Shown: positions 55,466-64,000 of the stretch, piece after piece
How positions within the stretch are numbered: the stretch's first letter is position 1
Layout of the letters: each line of letters begins with the position of its first letter
Source: Piscirickettsia litoralis
Lineage (GTDB): Bacteria; Pseudomonadota; Gammaproteobacteria; Piscirickettsiales; Piscirickettsiaceae
DNA: 64,000 nucleotides
Assembly (NCBI RefSeq): GCF_001720395.1
Contig: NZ_MDTU01000001.1
Span: 1,796,693-1,860,692 of the forward strand
Direction of reading: 5' to 3'
Notes under the pieces: model-generated
Seen by the model: only the letters and a program-made list of their open reading frames with translations
What the model was told of the DNA's origin: nothing
Database searches by the model: none
Translations under genes and position numbers: made by a program

Positions 55466-56326
55466 ATGGTGCTACAGCAGACTTTGCGTAATACAATCAA
55501 AGCCACAGGCGTGGGTTTACATACAGGTTGTGAGGTGAGTATTGTATTAAAACCAGCCCCGGTGAATACTGGGATTGTGTTTAGGCGGGTTGACTGTGAA
55601 CCTATGGTGGAGTTGCCAGCGCGTTTTAATGAAGTGACTTCAACGCAGTTGGCAACAACTCTAAGTCGAGGTGATACCGAGGTCAATACTGTCGAGCACC
55701 TTATGTCAGCGCTGTCGGGCCTTGGTATTGATAATTTATATGTTGATGTGGAGACTGCTGAGCTACCTATTATGGACGGTAGTGCAAGTGCGTTTGTGTT
55801 TTTAATTGAATCAGCGGGTGTGGAAGAACAAGACGCACCACGCCGTTATATTCGCGTCAAAAAAGAAATCAAAGTCACAGATGGCGATAAATTCGCTAAG
55901 TTATCACCTTATGAAGGCTTTAAGCTCTCATATCGCATTCATTATGATCATCCTGTTATTGCAAACACACCTCAGGCGGTATCCATAGAACTGTCGCAGA
56001 CGCGTTATATTAAAGAGGTGGCACGTGCTCGCACGTTTGGCTTTGTCAAGGAATTAGATTGGTTATTGAAAAATAACCTGGCGAAGGGAGCGAGCTTGGA
56101 GAATGCTATTGCTATTGATGATGATCGCGTTATCAATGAGGATGGCTTACGTTATGAGGATGAATTTGTTCGCCATAAGTTACTGGATGCGGTGGGCGAC
56201 TTGTCATTAGCTGGAGCGCTATTGGCGGAGTTTGAAGGCTACAAATCGGGGCATACTTTGAATAATCAATTATTACACGCATTATTTGCAGATCCTGATG
56301 CTTTTGAAGAAGTCACGCTCTCTTAA
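55466..56326 (+). CDS. lpxC: UDP-3-O-acyl-N-acetylglucosamine deacetylase
   Basis: Zinc enzyme for the committed step of lipid A synthesis. The start RNTIKATGVGLHTG, the zinc-ligand motif VNTVEHLMSALSGLG, IPIMDGSA-like LPIMDGSASAFVF, and EDEFVRHKLLDAVGDLSLAG with the second His and the Asp are all present, as is SGHTLNNQLLHALF. 286 residues, shorter than E. coli (305) at the C-terminus. Its presence shows a lipid A outer membrane. It ends the dcw block and is followed by a hairpin. Confidence 0.97.
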   Translation: MVLQQTLRNTIKATGVGLHTGCEVSIVLKPAPVNTGIVFRRVDCEPMVELPARFNEVTSTQLATTLSRGDTEVNTVEHLMSALSGLGIDNLYVDVETAELPIMDGSASAFVFLIESAGVEEQDAPRRYIRVKKEIKVTDGDKFAKLSPYEGFKLSYRIHYDHPVIANTPQAVSIELSQTRYIKEVARARTFGFVKELDWLLKNNLAKGASLENAIAIDDDRVINEDGLRYEDEFVRHKLLDAVGDLSLAGALLAEFEGYKSGHTLNNQLLHALFADPDAFEEVTLS

Positions 56327-56341
56327 TTTGCTTGTGTTAAG

Positions 56342-56357
56342 CAAGGCCTCAGCCTTG
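56342..56357. terminator. Weak hairpin after lpxC
   Basis: CAAGGC / GCCTTG stem with a 4-base loop, followed by TAATTTAG rather than a clean T-run. It may attenuate read-through into secA. Confidence 0.4.
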
Positions 56358-56462
56358 TAATTTAGTATAAGTGCCCATATTAGTTAGAGGACTGTTTGTT
56401 CACGCTGATTTTAAGCGAAGATCAAATACCAATTCAACATTCGGATTTAAAGTAGATATACC

Positions 56463-59189
56463 ATGATTGCACGTAAGCTCATGCAGCAGATTTTTGGAAG
56501 TCGGAATCAGCGCTTTTTAAAGGCTCTGTCGAAAACAGTAAGGGCGATAGGCCAGCTTGAGCCGGCGATGCAAGGCTTAAGCGATGAAGAGTTGCGTGCT
56601 AAAACGGATGAATTTAAAGGGCGGATACAGCAAGGTGAAAGCTTAGATAAATTACTGGTTGAAGCCTTTGCTGTGGTACGTGAGGCGAGTGTCCGCGTTC
56701 TAAAGATGCGCCATTTTGATGTGCAGTTGCTCGGTGGCATGGTCTTGCACTCAGGAAAGGTGGCAGAGATGGCTACCGGTGAAGGTAAAACCCTGGTTGC
56801 AACGCTTGCTGTTTACCTCAACGCCTTAACAGGAAAAGGCGTTCACGTTGTGACGGTCAATGACTATTTGGCTCAGCGTGATGCTGAGGAAATGGGTATG
56901 CTCTATCGTTTTTTAGGCTTGACCACTGGAGTAATTATTGCCGATTTGTCTCCGGATGAGCGTCGCCAGGCTTATAATGCCGATATTACCTATGGTACGA
57001 ATAATGAGTTTGGTTTTGATTATCTACGCGATAACATGGCTTTTAGCTTAGAAGAGCGAGTACAGCGCGAATTAAACTATGCAGTCGTCGATGAAGTCGA
57101 TTCGATTTTAATTGATGAGGCGAGAACGCCGTTGATTATCTCAGGTCCTTCTGATGAACATACTGACCTTTATGAAAAATTAAATACTGTCGTGCCGAAA
57201 TTAGTGGCTCAAACTGAAAAAGACGGCCCGGGCGATTACAGTTTAGATGAAAAAGCAAAACAGGCCTATTTAACCGAGCAGGGCCATGAAACCGTTGAGA
57301 AAATTCTGTTAGAGCAAGGTATTTTGGCTGAGGGTAGCAGCCTATATGATGCGAGTAATATTCGCTTAATGCATCACTTAAATGCGGCTTTGCGTGCACA
57401 TACCATGTATGCCGTTGATGTTGACTATATTGTGAGCGATGGTGAGGTGGTGATCGTCGATGAACACACCGGCCGTATTATGCCGGGGCGGCGTTGGTCA
57501 GATGGTTTACACCAAGCCGTTGAAGCCAAAGAAGGGGTGAAAATTCAGAATGAAAACCAAACCTTAGCTTCGATTACCTTCCAAAATTATTTCCGTATGT
57601 ACAATAAATTATCGGGGATGACAGGAACCGCGGATACTGAAGCCTTTGAGCTTCACCAAATTTACAGCTTAGAAGTGACAGTGATTCCGACTAATAAACC
57701 GATTGCCCGTAAAGATATGTCTGATCTGGTTTATTTGAGCAGCGATGAGAAATATGCGGCGATTGTTGAAGATATTAAGGACTGTATTAAGCGCAAACAG
57801 CCTGCACTTGTCGGTACTGCATCGATTGAAACATCAGAATTGCTATCGGCGATGTTGAAAAAAGAGCGCATTGAGCATGCTGTTTTGAATGCAAAATTCC
57901 ACGGCCAAGAAGCCCAAATCATTGCCAATGCCGGTGAGCCTGGTCGCGTGACGATTGCAACCAACATGGCTGGTCGTGGTACTGATATTGTGTTAGGGGG
58001 TAGCTTGAAAGCACAGCTTGCAGCCCTTGAAAATGCCACAGAAAGTCAGATTGATAAGTTAACAGAAGAATGGCAAAAGCGTCATGACCTTGTGCTTAAA
58101 GCAGGAGGCTTGCGAGTCATTGGTACTGAACGCCATGAGTCACGTCGAATTGATAATCAGTTGCGTGGTCGTGCAGGTCGTCAGGGTGATGCTGGTTCGA
58201 GCCAGTTTTATTTGTGCTTAGAAGATAATTTGATGCGAATTTTTGCCTCAGATCGTATGGCAGGAATGATGCGCCGCTTGGGTATGGGTGAAGGTGAAGC
58301 CATTGAGCATCGCTTTGTCACTAAGGCGATTGCTAATGCTCAGAAAAAAGTTGAAAGCCGTAACTTCGATATTCGTAAGCAATTGCTTGAATATGATGAT
58401 GTGGCCAATGAGCAGCGTAAGGTGATTTATGCACAGCGTGTTGATTTACTCAAAAGCGAGTCGGTCAAAGATATTATCGAGGATATGCGTCAAGATGTGG
58501 TTGATAAGGCAATTTCTCTGCATATTCAGCCACAGACACTTGAAGAAGAGTGGGAAATTGATAGCTTAGAGAAGCTTTTAGAGGCTGATTTTGGTTTAAA
58601 GCTGAGCTTGCAAGGTTGGCTCGATAATGAAGATGATCTAGACGAAGAAGCTTTGCGCGAGCGTATCCAGGAATCTGTGAAAGATGCATGGCTTGGTAAA
58701 GAAGAACTGACTGATGTGAGTACGTTACGTCAATTTGAAAAGATGTTGATGTTGCAATCTTTGGATAGTCACTGGAAAGAACATTTGGCTGCGATGGATC
58801 ATTTGCGTCAGGGGATTAATTTGCGTGGTTATGCTCAAAAAGATCCTAAACAAGAGTATAAACGTGAAGCCTTTGAGCTATTTTCTAATATGCTCGATAA
58901 TTTGAAATACGATGTGATTAGTACGCTCTGTCAGGTGCAGGTCCAAGCACCGGATGATGTTGCAGCGATGGAAGAGCAGTGGCAACACACTAACCCTACT
59001 CAAATGCAATTCCAACATGAAGACTTTGATCAGCTTGATACTGAAGAGGCGATGATGGCGGAGGGTGATGGTGATCAAGCGGTCGCACAGAAGCCTTTTG
59101 TGCGCTCTGGTGTGAAAGTAGGGCGTAATCAGGCCTGTCCATGTGGTTCTGGTAAAAAATATAAACAGTGTCATGGGCGTATCGAATAA
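56463..59189 (+). CDS. secA: Preprotein translocase ATPase SecA
   Basis: Motor of the Sec pathway, 908 residues (E. coli 901). Walker [23 protein letters not shown]-like [18 protein letters not shown], the second nucleotide-binding fold with [16 protein letters not shown] and [18 protein letters not shown], the helical scaffold and wing, and a C-terminal zinc SEC-C motif, [14 protein letters not shown], which binds SecB. Unbroken. Location directly after lpxC is the common enterobacterial-like order, here without secM. Confidence 0.98.
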   Translation: MIARKLMQQIFGSRNQRFLKALSKTVRAIGQLEPAMQGLSDEELRAKTDEFKGRIQQGESLDKLLVEAFAVVREASVRVLKMRHFDVQLLGGMVLHSGKVAEMATGEGKTLVATLAVYLNALTGKGVHVVTVNDYLAQRDAEEMGMLYRFLGLTTGVIIADLSPDERRQAYNADITYGTNNEFGFDYLRDNMAFSLEERVQRELNYAVVDEVDSILIDEARTPLIISGPSDEHTDLYEKLNTVVPKLVAQTEKDGPGDYSLDEKAKQAYLTEQGHETVEKILLEQGILAEGSSLYDASNIRLMHHLNAALRAHTMYAVDVDYIVSDGEVVIVDEHTGRIMPGRRWSDGLHQAVEAKEGVKIQNENQTLASITFQNYFRMYNKLSGMTGTADTEAFELHQIYSLEVTVIPTNKPIARKDMSDLVYLSSDEKYAAIVEDIKDCIKRKQPALVGTASIETSELLSAMLKKERIEHAVLNAKFHGQEAQIIANAGEPGRVTIATNMAGRGTDIVLGGSLKAQLAALENATESQIDKLTEEWQKRHDLVLKAGGLRVIGTERHESRRIDNQLRGRAGRQGDAGSSQFYLCLEDNLMRIFASDRMAGMMRRLGMGEGEAIEHRFVTKAIANAQKKVESRNFDIRKQLLEYDDVANEQRKVIYAQRVDLLKSESVKDIIEDMRQDVVDKAISLHIQPQTLEEEWEIDSLEKLLEADFGLKLSLQGWLDNEDDLDEEALRERIQESVKDAWLGKEELTDVSTLRQFEKMLMLQSLDSHWKEHLAAMDHLRQGINLRGYAQKDPKQEYKREAFELFSNMLDNLKYDVISTLCQVQVQAPDDVAAMEEQWQHTNPTQMQFQHEDFDQLDTEEAMMAEGDGDQAVAQKPFVRSGVKVGRNQACPCGSGKKYKQCHGRIE

Positions 59190-59202
59190 AGGGATATCAA
59201 TC

Positions 59203-59224
59203 AGGCTTCTGCGGAAGCCTTTTT
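59203..59224 (+). terminator. Rho-independent terminator of secA
   Basis: AGGCTTC (59203-59209) and GAAGCCT (59214-59220) with a 4-base loop, then TTTT. It starts 14 bases after the secA stop. Confidence 0.88.
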
Positions 59225-59234
59225 ATTACGTGTG

Positions 59235-59262
59235 TTGATCTTACTTTGTATTAGGGTATACT
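59235..59262 (+). promoter_or_regulatory. Probable desaturase promoter
   Basis: TTGATC (59235-59240), a 16-base spacer and TATACT (59257-59262). It would give a leader of about 130 bases before the desaturase ATG, containing a palindrome. Confidence 0.5.
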
Positions 59263-59311
59263 GGCGATTTTTGGGTGTGAGTGTGTATGGGGTTCTCTTA
59301 TATAGTGACCC

Positions 59312-59334
59312 GATTTTAATTTTTAATTAAAATC
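59312..59334. promoter_or_regulatory. Palindrome in the desaturase leader, candidate operator
   Basis: GATTTTAATT and AATTAAAATC, a perfect 10-bp inverted repeat with a 3-base centre, 66 bases before the desaturase start. No T-run follows in the plus sense. Fatty-acid desaturases are often regulated by dedicated repressors, so an operator is plausible but unproven. Confidence 0.45.
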
Positions 59335-59400
59335 ATACATTTAGCCACAAAGTCGCTTACACTTAATGTGAGTTAAGCAGAGCGTCAAACAAAGGTATTT

Positions 59401-60532
59401 ATGAATAAATCACAAAAGCAGCCGATCAATTGGAAGAGTACGCTAGTGCTAACATTAACGCCACTCGCTGCGATCATCCTTGTTCCCTATTATGCATTTA
59501 CCTACGGCTTTAGTATGTGGGACTGGTTATGGTTTAGTCTGTTTATTATCGCAACAGGGTTATCTATCACCGCAGGGTATCATCGTTTGTGGTCTCATAG
59601 GGCCTATAAGGCAAATAGTTTTTTAAAGATATTTTTTATGCTTTTTGGTGCAGCGACTTTACAAAATAGTATATTGGTCTGGGCTTCTGATCACCGTAAA
59701 CATCATCGTTTTGTTGATGACAAAGAGCAAGACCCTTATGCAGCAACACGGGGCTTTTGGTATAGCCATATCGGCTGGATGTTTCGTGCAGCACCTGAAG
59801 AAACAAGAATTCAAAATGTGAAAGATTTAGAAAGTGATAAAATTGTTGCTTTTCAGCATCGTTATTATGTGCCACTTGCTGTTTTTATGTGTTTTGGTTT
59901 ACCGATGTTAATTGGTGCGACTTATGGCAGCATTGGTGGTTGTTTGATTTTAGTGGGCTTGTTTCGCTTGGTAATTAACCATCACTTTACTTTCTTTATT
60001 AACTCGTTAGCTCATATTTGGGGGAAAGAGCGTTATAGCGATGAGAATACCGCTAAAGATAATCCACTATTATCAATACTCACTTTTGGTGAGGGGTATC
60101 ACAATTTTCATCATAAATATGCAGGAGATTATCGTAATGGTGTGCTTTGGTATGATTATGATCCATCGAAATGGTTGATTTTTTTGAGCCTCTAAAATCG
60201 GTTGGACCTATGATTTAAAACGTATTCCTAAGCCAACAATAGAAGCTGCTCGTGCGTCGATGCAATTCAAGCGAGCACAAGAAAAACTTAAAGCAAAACC
60301 CTATATGGCAAAAGTTGTTGAACTTGAAAAAAGCTTAGAAGCTCAATATAAAGAATTATTTGAAACGATTAAAAAATGGGCTAAAGCGAAGCAAGAACAC
60401 TTAAATGCGCAAAAAGAAAAACTATCTGCTGCTCATATTGCTCAACTTAAAGAACAGTATGTTCTAATCAAAAAGCAGTTTAAAGCTGAACGCCGTTTAT
60501 GGCGTGCGACAATGAACTCTCTCGCGGTTTAG
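59401..60532 (+). CDS. Membrane acyl-CoA/acyl-lipid delta-9-type fatty acid desaturase, frameshifted
   Basis: Integral-membrane di-iron desaturase introducing a double bond into saturated acyl chains. The three His boxes are intact: HRLWSH, HRKHH and HNFHH, with four hydrophobic segments. The first frame stops after KWLIFLSL at 60195; dropping one base within CTCTAAAA (about 60188-60196) continues KIGWTYDLKRIPKPTIEAARASM into the second frame. This ends in a Lys/Glu-rich helical tail (about 60270-60532) that is longer than in minimal family members. Repaired length 376 residues. The frameshift is not in a homopolymer, unlike most others here, so a real mutation is possible. Confidence 0.88.
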
Positions 60533-60552
60533 ATTGATTTATCACTTTTTTA

Positions 60553-60583
60553 GGGGGAGTATATCCAAACTCTCCCAATTTTT
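60553..60583 (+). terminator. Rho-independent terminator of the desaturase gene
   Basis: Stem GGGGGAGT (60553-60560) and ACTCTCCC (60569-60576), 8 pairs including one G-U, loop of 8, then AATTTTT. It starts about 20 bases after the desaturase stop. Confidence 0.78.
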
Positions 60584-61032
60584 AGTGCTTGGGAAATATA
60601 GTTAGAAGGTCTTTTTAAACCCTTTTTTAGTGATTGTTCCAGGCAGATTTCTTATCATTACATGGGAAGTTGAAATCTCACTACAATTGGCTTTATATTT
60701 ATAATATTTGCTAAGTTTATGGTGCTTTCCAGTCAAACCAAATTTTCATATAAAGTTTACAATTTTATTAATTTAAAAGTTTCTCATTATTACAATGACT
60801 TTAACTGAAATAATTATGAGCTGAAAATGATTTGAAAACCAGCCGTTTAAATGACTTCTAATCATTATGGTGTGCTGTAAAGAAAAATGATAAACGTGTG
60901 GTTATTAAAGTCGAAGATGAAATCGAGGGGATTGGATTGCAAGCTCTGTGTAGGCATGGCTTGATGAAACAGGCTCTTGTATAAGATCATTGCCAAGAGC
61001 CTGCTCTATTATTTAATTGATTACTCTGGAAC
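60584..61032. other. Gene-poor stretch with a possible gene relic and a hairpin
   Basis: About 450 AT-rich bases with no supported gene. A short plus-strand frame near 60876-60983 reads like coding sequence (VKKNDKRVVIKVEDEIEGI) and stops at TAA, but has no good start and no recognised family, so it may be the end of a decayed gene. A perfect 10-bp inverted repeat, CAGGCTCTTG (60970-60979) and CAAGAGCCTG (60994-61003), overlaps its stop and could terminate transcription from either side. Confidence 0.45.
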
Positions 61033-61689
61033 TTAAAGACTCATCAACGTCGACTGGGTAAAGACAAAAACATCACGATAACCTTCATTATCCGTGGGTT
61101 TTACTGCATCAGTAAAGTGAAAAACTTCATTATCATCGATGATTAACATTTCTCCAGGCTCAAGGATTTTTCTGACAACGGGGGGACGGGCGCCAGCCTT
61201 ATCGGTATAAATGTGTGTCTCTCCTGCTGTGACTTTGTGACGGTTGATACAGAAGATGCCAACATGATTAACCGCATCGCGGTGAATGCCCTCAGGTGCG
61301 GCTTCGCCTAGCTGCTCTGAGGTTGTCACTGTGCGCAACATATGGATATCGATTAAGTCGCCAAACTGAGCATTGATAGTGTCGCAAAATTGTTGCAATG
61401 CAAGTTGTAGTGTTGGCTCTTGAATAAGTTTGTCAACGACAATTGGGTACTGTCGTTTGATGCCGCCGGCGACTGGATTAGTTTTGTCATCTTGGAAGAT
61501 ATATTTATGAGGTTGCTTTTCCCAAAGACTACGATCGATATATTTAAAGCATGAAAGCCCATGATGACGATAGCCCCCTGGAACATAAGGATCTACAGGA
61601 AGTTGCTCAAAATACTTGGTTAAAGAGGAAAAATCTTCATTGAACTTAAAGAGATTTATAATGGGATTTACCAATGATTTAATGCTCAT
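61033..61689 (-). CDS. 2OG-Fe dioxygenase family protein
   Basis: 218-residue protein resembling the 2-oxoglutarate/Fe dioxygenase family that includes bacterial L-isoleucine 4-hydroxylase. Probable Fe ligands are His and Asp in EGIHRDAVNHVGIF and His in EVFHFTDAV; the 2OG-binding Arg is in GYRDVFVF. The N-terminal stretch VPGGYRHHGLSCFKY is typical. Substrate (free amino acid or other) is unknown. Monocistronic on the minus strand, flanked by AT-rich non-coding DNA. Confidence 0.82.
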   Translation of the reverse strand: MSIKSLVNPIINLFKFNEDFSSLTKYFEQLPVDPYVPGGYRHHGLSCFKYIDRSLWEKQPHKYIFQDDKTNPVAGGIKRQYPIVVDKLIQEPTLQLALQQFCDTINAQFGDLIDIHMLRTVTTSEQLGEAAPEGIHRDAVNHVGIFCINRHKVTAGETHIYTDKAGARPPVVRKILEPGEMLIIDDNEVFHFTDAVKPTDNEGYRDVFVFTQSTLMSL

Positions 61690-61924
61690 AAAAACTCCAT
61701 GTTATAGCAACTTGATATTGCAATGCGGTAAAATACAATTGTTTTTAACATATAAATTATTACCTGAAATATCTATTTTAGGCAAATAACTCATTTTTTA
61801 TGTAATTTTTATAAAACTAACTACTCCTTATTAAGCGTTATAGTACACCGTTAATAAGCTTATAAAGCAACATTAATTTTATGATTTAAGGCGCTTGTTT
61901 TAAATTCAGTATTTGTGAGTGATA

Positions 61925-62197
61925 CTATTTTTTGATAATAAAGTCATTTAGGTTTGGGGCGGCGCATTTTTCTTGAATAAGGCGGTCAACTTTAGCGTTA
62001 TCAGGGCCAATAGCAATTTTAGCTTCAAACTCTTTCATCGACTGTTCTGGGCCGCAGGCGATGATTTCCACTGAGCCCGTAGCTTGATTTTGTACCCAAC
62101 CGGCTAAATTAAGGTCTTTTGCAACCTGTAATGTAAACATACGAAAGCCTACACCTTGGACTTGGCCATAAACAACGTAGCGTTTACATAGATACAT
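61925..62197 (-). CDS. acyP: Acylphosphatase
   Basis: Small cytoplasmic enzyme hydrolysing acyl-phosphates. The signature YGQVQGVGFRMFT contains the catalytic Arg, and GWVQNQATGSVEIIACG holds the catalytic Asn. Starting at the ATG at 62197, preceded by CAGGA, gives 90 residues, the usual length; the frame also reaches an ATG at 62263. It is divergent from the glycosidase gene. Confidence 0.93.
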   Translation of the reverse strand: MYLCKRYVVYGQVQGVGFRMFTLQVAKDLNLAGWVQNQATGSVEIIACGPEQSMKEFEAKIAIGPDNAKVDRLIQEKCAAPNLNDFIIKK

Positions 62198-62304
62198 AAG
62201 GCGATCCTGATCATTATCCCTAATAATATCAAGAATAGGATAAATCTTCTTAAAGCGCTGCATATGCTATGATCTGGTGTGCCGAATTGTTGTAGGAGTA
62301 AGTT

Positions 62305-63078
62305 GTGAGAGTTGTAGTGCGTAGTTTGTTTTTTGTTTTTCTTATAAGTCCATGGTTGAGCTTTGCCGCAAATCAGCAGGTGGTGGTGAAGCGGCAAGTG
62401 AATCTTCCAGAACGAATGGGAGTATTAAAAACATTAGAGGTTCGGTCTTCTGGGGCGCTACCTATCAATGTTCATGCTGTTATTCTAAAGCGAGGTTTGT
62501 ATCAATCTCAGTTATATTTGCAACCTGCCGCTTCAATTGATTGGGTTAATGAAGTGGTCAAGCAGCAAAAAGCGGTAGTAGGGATTAATGCGGGATACTT
62601 TATGGAAAATTTTAAGCCCAATGGTTTGCTTATGATTGCAGGAAAACGCCGTTCAGCCATGAAGTATAATCGCCTGCTATCGGCGCTAGTCTTGGTTAAT
62701 CAACAAAAGGAAGTAGACCTTAAAACACGTTCGCAAGGTTATCAAGGAGCCTACAGTGCTTTGCAAGTAGGGCCGATTTTAGTGGCTAATGGTAAAGTGG
62801 CAGTGAAGCCTAACTTGCGCTATCACCGCCGCACGGTGCTTGCGAAGGCGGCTAACGGTGATTTAATCATTTTGCAATCTTCTGCCAGTAACTTGTATCG
62901 TTTGGCCGACTTACTAACGCAGCATGCAGCGATTTTTGGAGCAGAAAAAATCACTTTTGCGGTGAATTGTGATGGCGGTAGTTCCAGCGCCTTAATGATC
63001 AATGATAAAAATAAGCCTGTATATCTATCAGAGGCTACCCCTGTTAAAACCATGCTACTGTTTAAGGGAGTGAGTTAA
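62305..63078 (+). CDS. Exported phosphodiester glycosidase family protein (NAGPA/DUF2233-like)
   Basis: 257-residue protein with a signal peptide (about 1-21, SLFFVFLISPWLSFA, cleaved before Asn/Gln). The family core is GINAGYFMENFKPNGLLM, SALQVGPILVANGK and the C-terminal FAVNCDGGSSSALMI, matching the phosphodiester glycosidase domain. It probably acts in the periplasm; substrate unknown. GTG start with a strong AGGAG ribosome site. Confidence 0.85.
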   Translation: MRVVVRSLFFVFLISPWLSFAANQQVVVKRQVNLPERMGVLKTLEVRSSGALPINVHAVILKRGLYQSQLYLQPAASIDWVNEVVKQQKAVVGINAGYFMENFKPNGLLMIAGKRRSAMKYNRLLSALVLVNQQKEVDLKTRSQGYQGAYSALQVGPILVANGKVAVKPNLRYHRRTVLAKAANGDLIILQSSASNLYRLADLLTQHAAIFGAEKITFAVNCDGGSSSALMINDKNKPVYLSEATPVKTMLLFKGVS

Positions 63079-63322
63079 AAGTTATAAAATCTGTTATCTT
63101 TATTTAATTCTATCTGCTAGCTTATGGGGCCTGCGATCGGTTTATAGGTTATTTTCTTTGAGTTATTAAAGAGTGCGAGAGCCGTTTTTTATAGTTTGAT
63201 CAATAATGCAGTGGCTATTATGAGGTTTACTTGGGGAAGCCTTATTTTTTAAGCTTGGCATATGGGGATCGCGGTCCTGCTGATTCTCTCCGCGTTCACA
63301 AGCCTTAGTTTAAGATAGCACT

Positions 63323-63529
63323 TTAAGACGAAAACTCCGGACTAACACGGTAATCTTCAGCATAAAAGCCATCAATATCTCCCAACAAAACAGCATAACT
63401 TTGTTCGGTAATCAGCTTTTGTAAAGCGCTAAATGCGCTTTGGCTGCTGTCATAATGCCTTGCTAGTTTTGAATGGTTGACCCAGGCGTTTTCCCAACCC
63501 TTATGTGTACGTTGTTGAATTTCATACAT
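63323..63529 (-). CDS. Small conserved-looking hypothetical protein
   Basis: 68 residues, beginning MYEIQQRTHKGWENAWV and containing GFYAEDYRV. A strong AAGGAG lies 9 bases before the ATG, which supports it as a real gene. Soluble, no motif recognised. Similar short proteins with a GWENAW start are, from memory, found in other gammaproteobacteria, but I cannot name a function. Confidence 0.68.
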   Translation of the reverse strand: MYEIQQRTHKGWENAWVNHSKLARHYDSSQSAFSALQKLITEQSYAVLLGDIDGFYAEDYRVSPEFSS

Positions 63530-63755
63530 AGACTGTACTCCTTGGCAATATTACAGCCTTATTGTATAAATCCTTGATGACAGCAAGATGACTACAATAT
63601 GAAAATTTTGTAACAAAGCGATAAGACGATACCAGTAAAATTAAAATTGGTTTAAGGCAACTTTGTTATGCTGGCTCTACTCGATCGTAGTAAAGGGTGC
63701 TAGAATAGCCCCTACTTATCGGTGTGCAACAAATCATTTCAGTAAAAGGCAAACC

Positions 63756-64000
63756 ATGAACAGCTGGAAGAAGTTTATTCAATATCGGCGTTTATATCAG
63801 CACTCTAAGCAAGCGCTCTCTTTTGAGTTATGGTTCCGGCGGCTACTGTTTTGGTCAGGTGCAATTGCTGTCGGCCTTGTCGCTGTAGGGTTTGCAATTA
63901 TTGCTGAAAAAGCTAATCATATTTCTAATGGTTGGTTTCAGGACTACCCTTATTTGCCCTTGGCGCTGTGTCCATTGGGTTTTATGTTAATTATCTGTTT
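63756..64000 (+). CDS. ClC-type chloride channel/transporter, N-terminal part (runs off window)
   Basis: Open frame from an ATG at 63756 to the window edge (about 81 codons). It begins MNSWKKFIQYRRLYQHSKQA, then a hydrophobic segment (LLFWSGAIAVGLVAVGFAII, about 30-50) and a second one near the end (YLPLALCPLGFMLII). The order WFRRLLFWSGAIAVGL resembles the first helix of ClC-family proteins. The selectivity motifs lie beyond the window, so the assignment is tentative. Confidence 0.6.
   Translation, partial: MNSWKKFIQYRRLYQHSKQALSFELWFRRLLFWSGAIAVGLVAVGFAIIAEKANHISNGWFQDYPYLPLALCPLGFMLIIC

Noticed and set aside
63080..63260. Possible relic of a drug/metabolite (EamA-type) transporter, with a tract like LYLILSASLWGL
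   Set aside because: Broken by stops in every frame after about 20 codons; resemblance rests on a short hydrophobic stretch only.

Overview
This window is a chromosomal segment of an AT-rich gammaproteobacterium centred on the replication origin. The gene set and protein details (H+-type ATP synthase, ubiquinol oxidase, GlmU/GlmS, MnmE/MnmG/RsmG, a complete division and cell-wall cluster, LpxC) are gammaproteobacterial. The base composition, the small neighbourhood-specific genes and the protein sequences would suit a Piscirickettsia- or Legionellales-like lineage. That placement is inference from memory and was not tested by any search.

Layout. At 1-3.4 kb lie the start of the cytochrome bo3 operon (cyoA, cut by the window edge), a YajR-type MFS exporter and an AraC/GyrI regulator. 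At 3.8-11.2 kb, on the minus strand, is a type I restriction-modification locus, hsdM-hsdS-hsdR, followed by an HrgA-like protein with a possible PD-(D/E)XK core. At 11.4-29.9 kb an almost unbroken minus-strand block carries glmU-glmS, atpIBEFHAGDC, parA-parB, mnmG-rsmG, mnmE, yidC, rnpA and rpmH. At 29.9-30.5 kb is oriC with seven perfect DnaA boxes. To the right, on the plus strand, come dnaA-dnaN-recF-gyrB, a convergent bioA, ycgL-ycgN, then the dcw cluster (rsmH, ftsL, ftsI, murE, murF, mraY, murD, ftsW, murG, murC, ddl, ftsQ, ftsA, ftsZ), lpxC and secA. The last 5 kb hold an acyl desaturase, a 2OG-Fe dioxygenase, acylphosphatase, a periplasmic phosphodiester glycosidase, a small hypothetical gene and the start of a ClC-type channel.

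How it works together. Genes left of oriC run leftward and genes right of it run rightward, so nearly all are co-directional with replication. Initiation (DnaA and its boxes), the clamp, gyrase, segregation (ParA/ParB and two parS-like palindromes inside recF), peptidoglycan precursor supply (GlmU/GlmS to Mur/Ddl), septation (Fts), ATP synthesis and membrane insertion (YidC, SecA) are packed into about 50 kb.

A major caveat is that many genes, most of them essential, are broken by one-base length changes, mostly in homopolymer runs: hsdR, hsdS, atpG, atpI, parA, rsmG, recF (twice), gyrB, ftsI (several), murE, mraY, murG, probably ftsA, and the desaturase. Correcting one base restores a protein of family-typical length in almost every case. 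I read these mainly as sequencing or assembly errors and annotate the genes across their full repaired extents.
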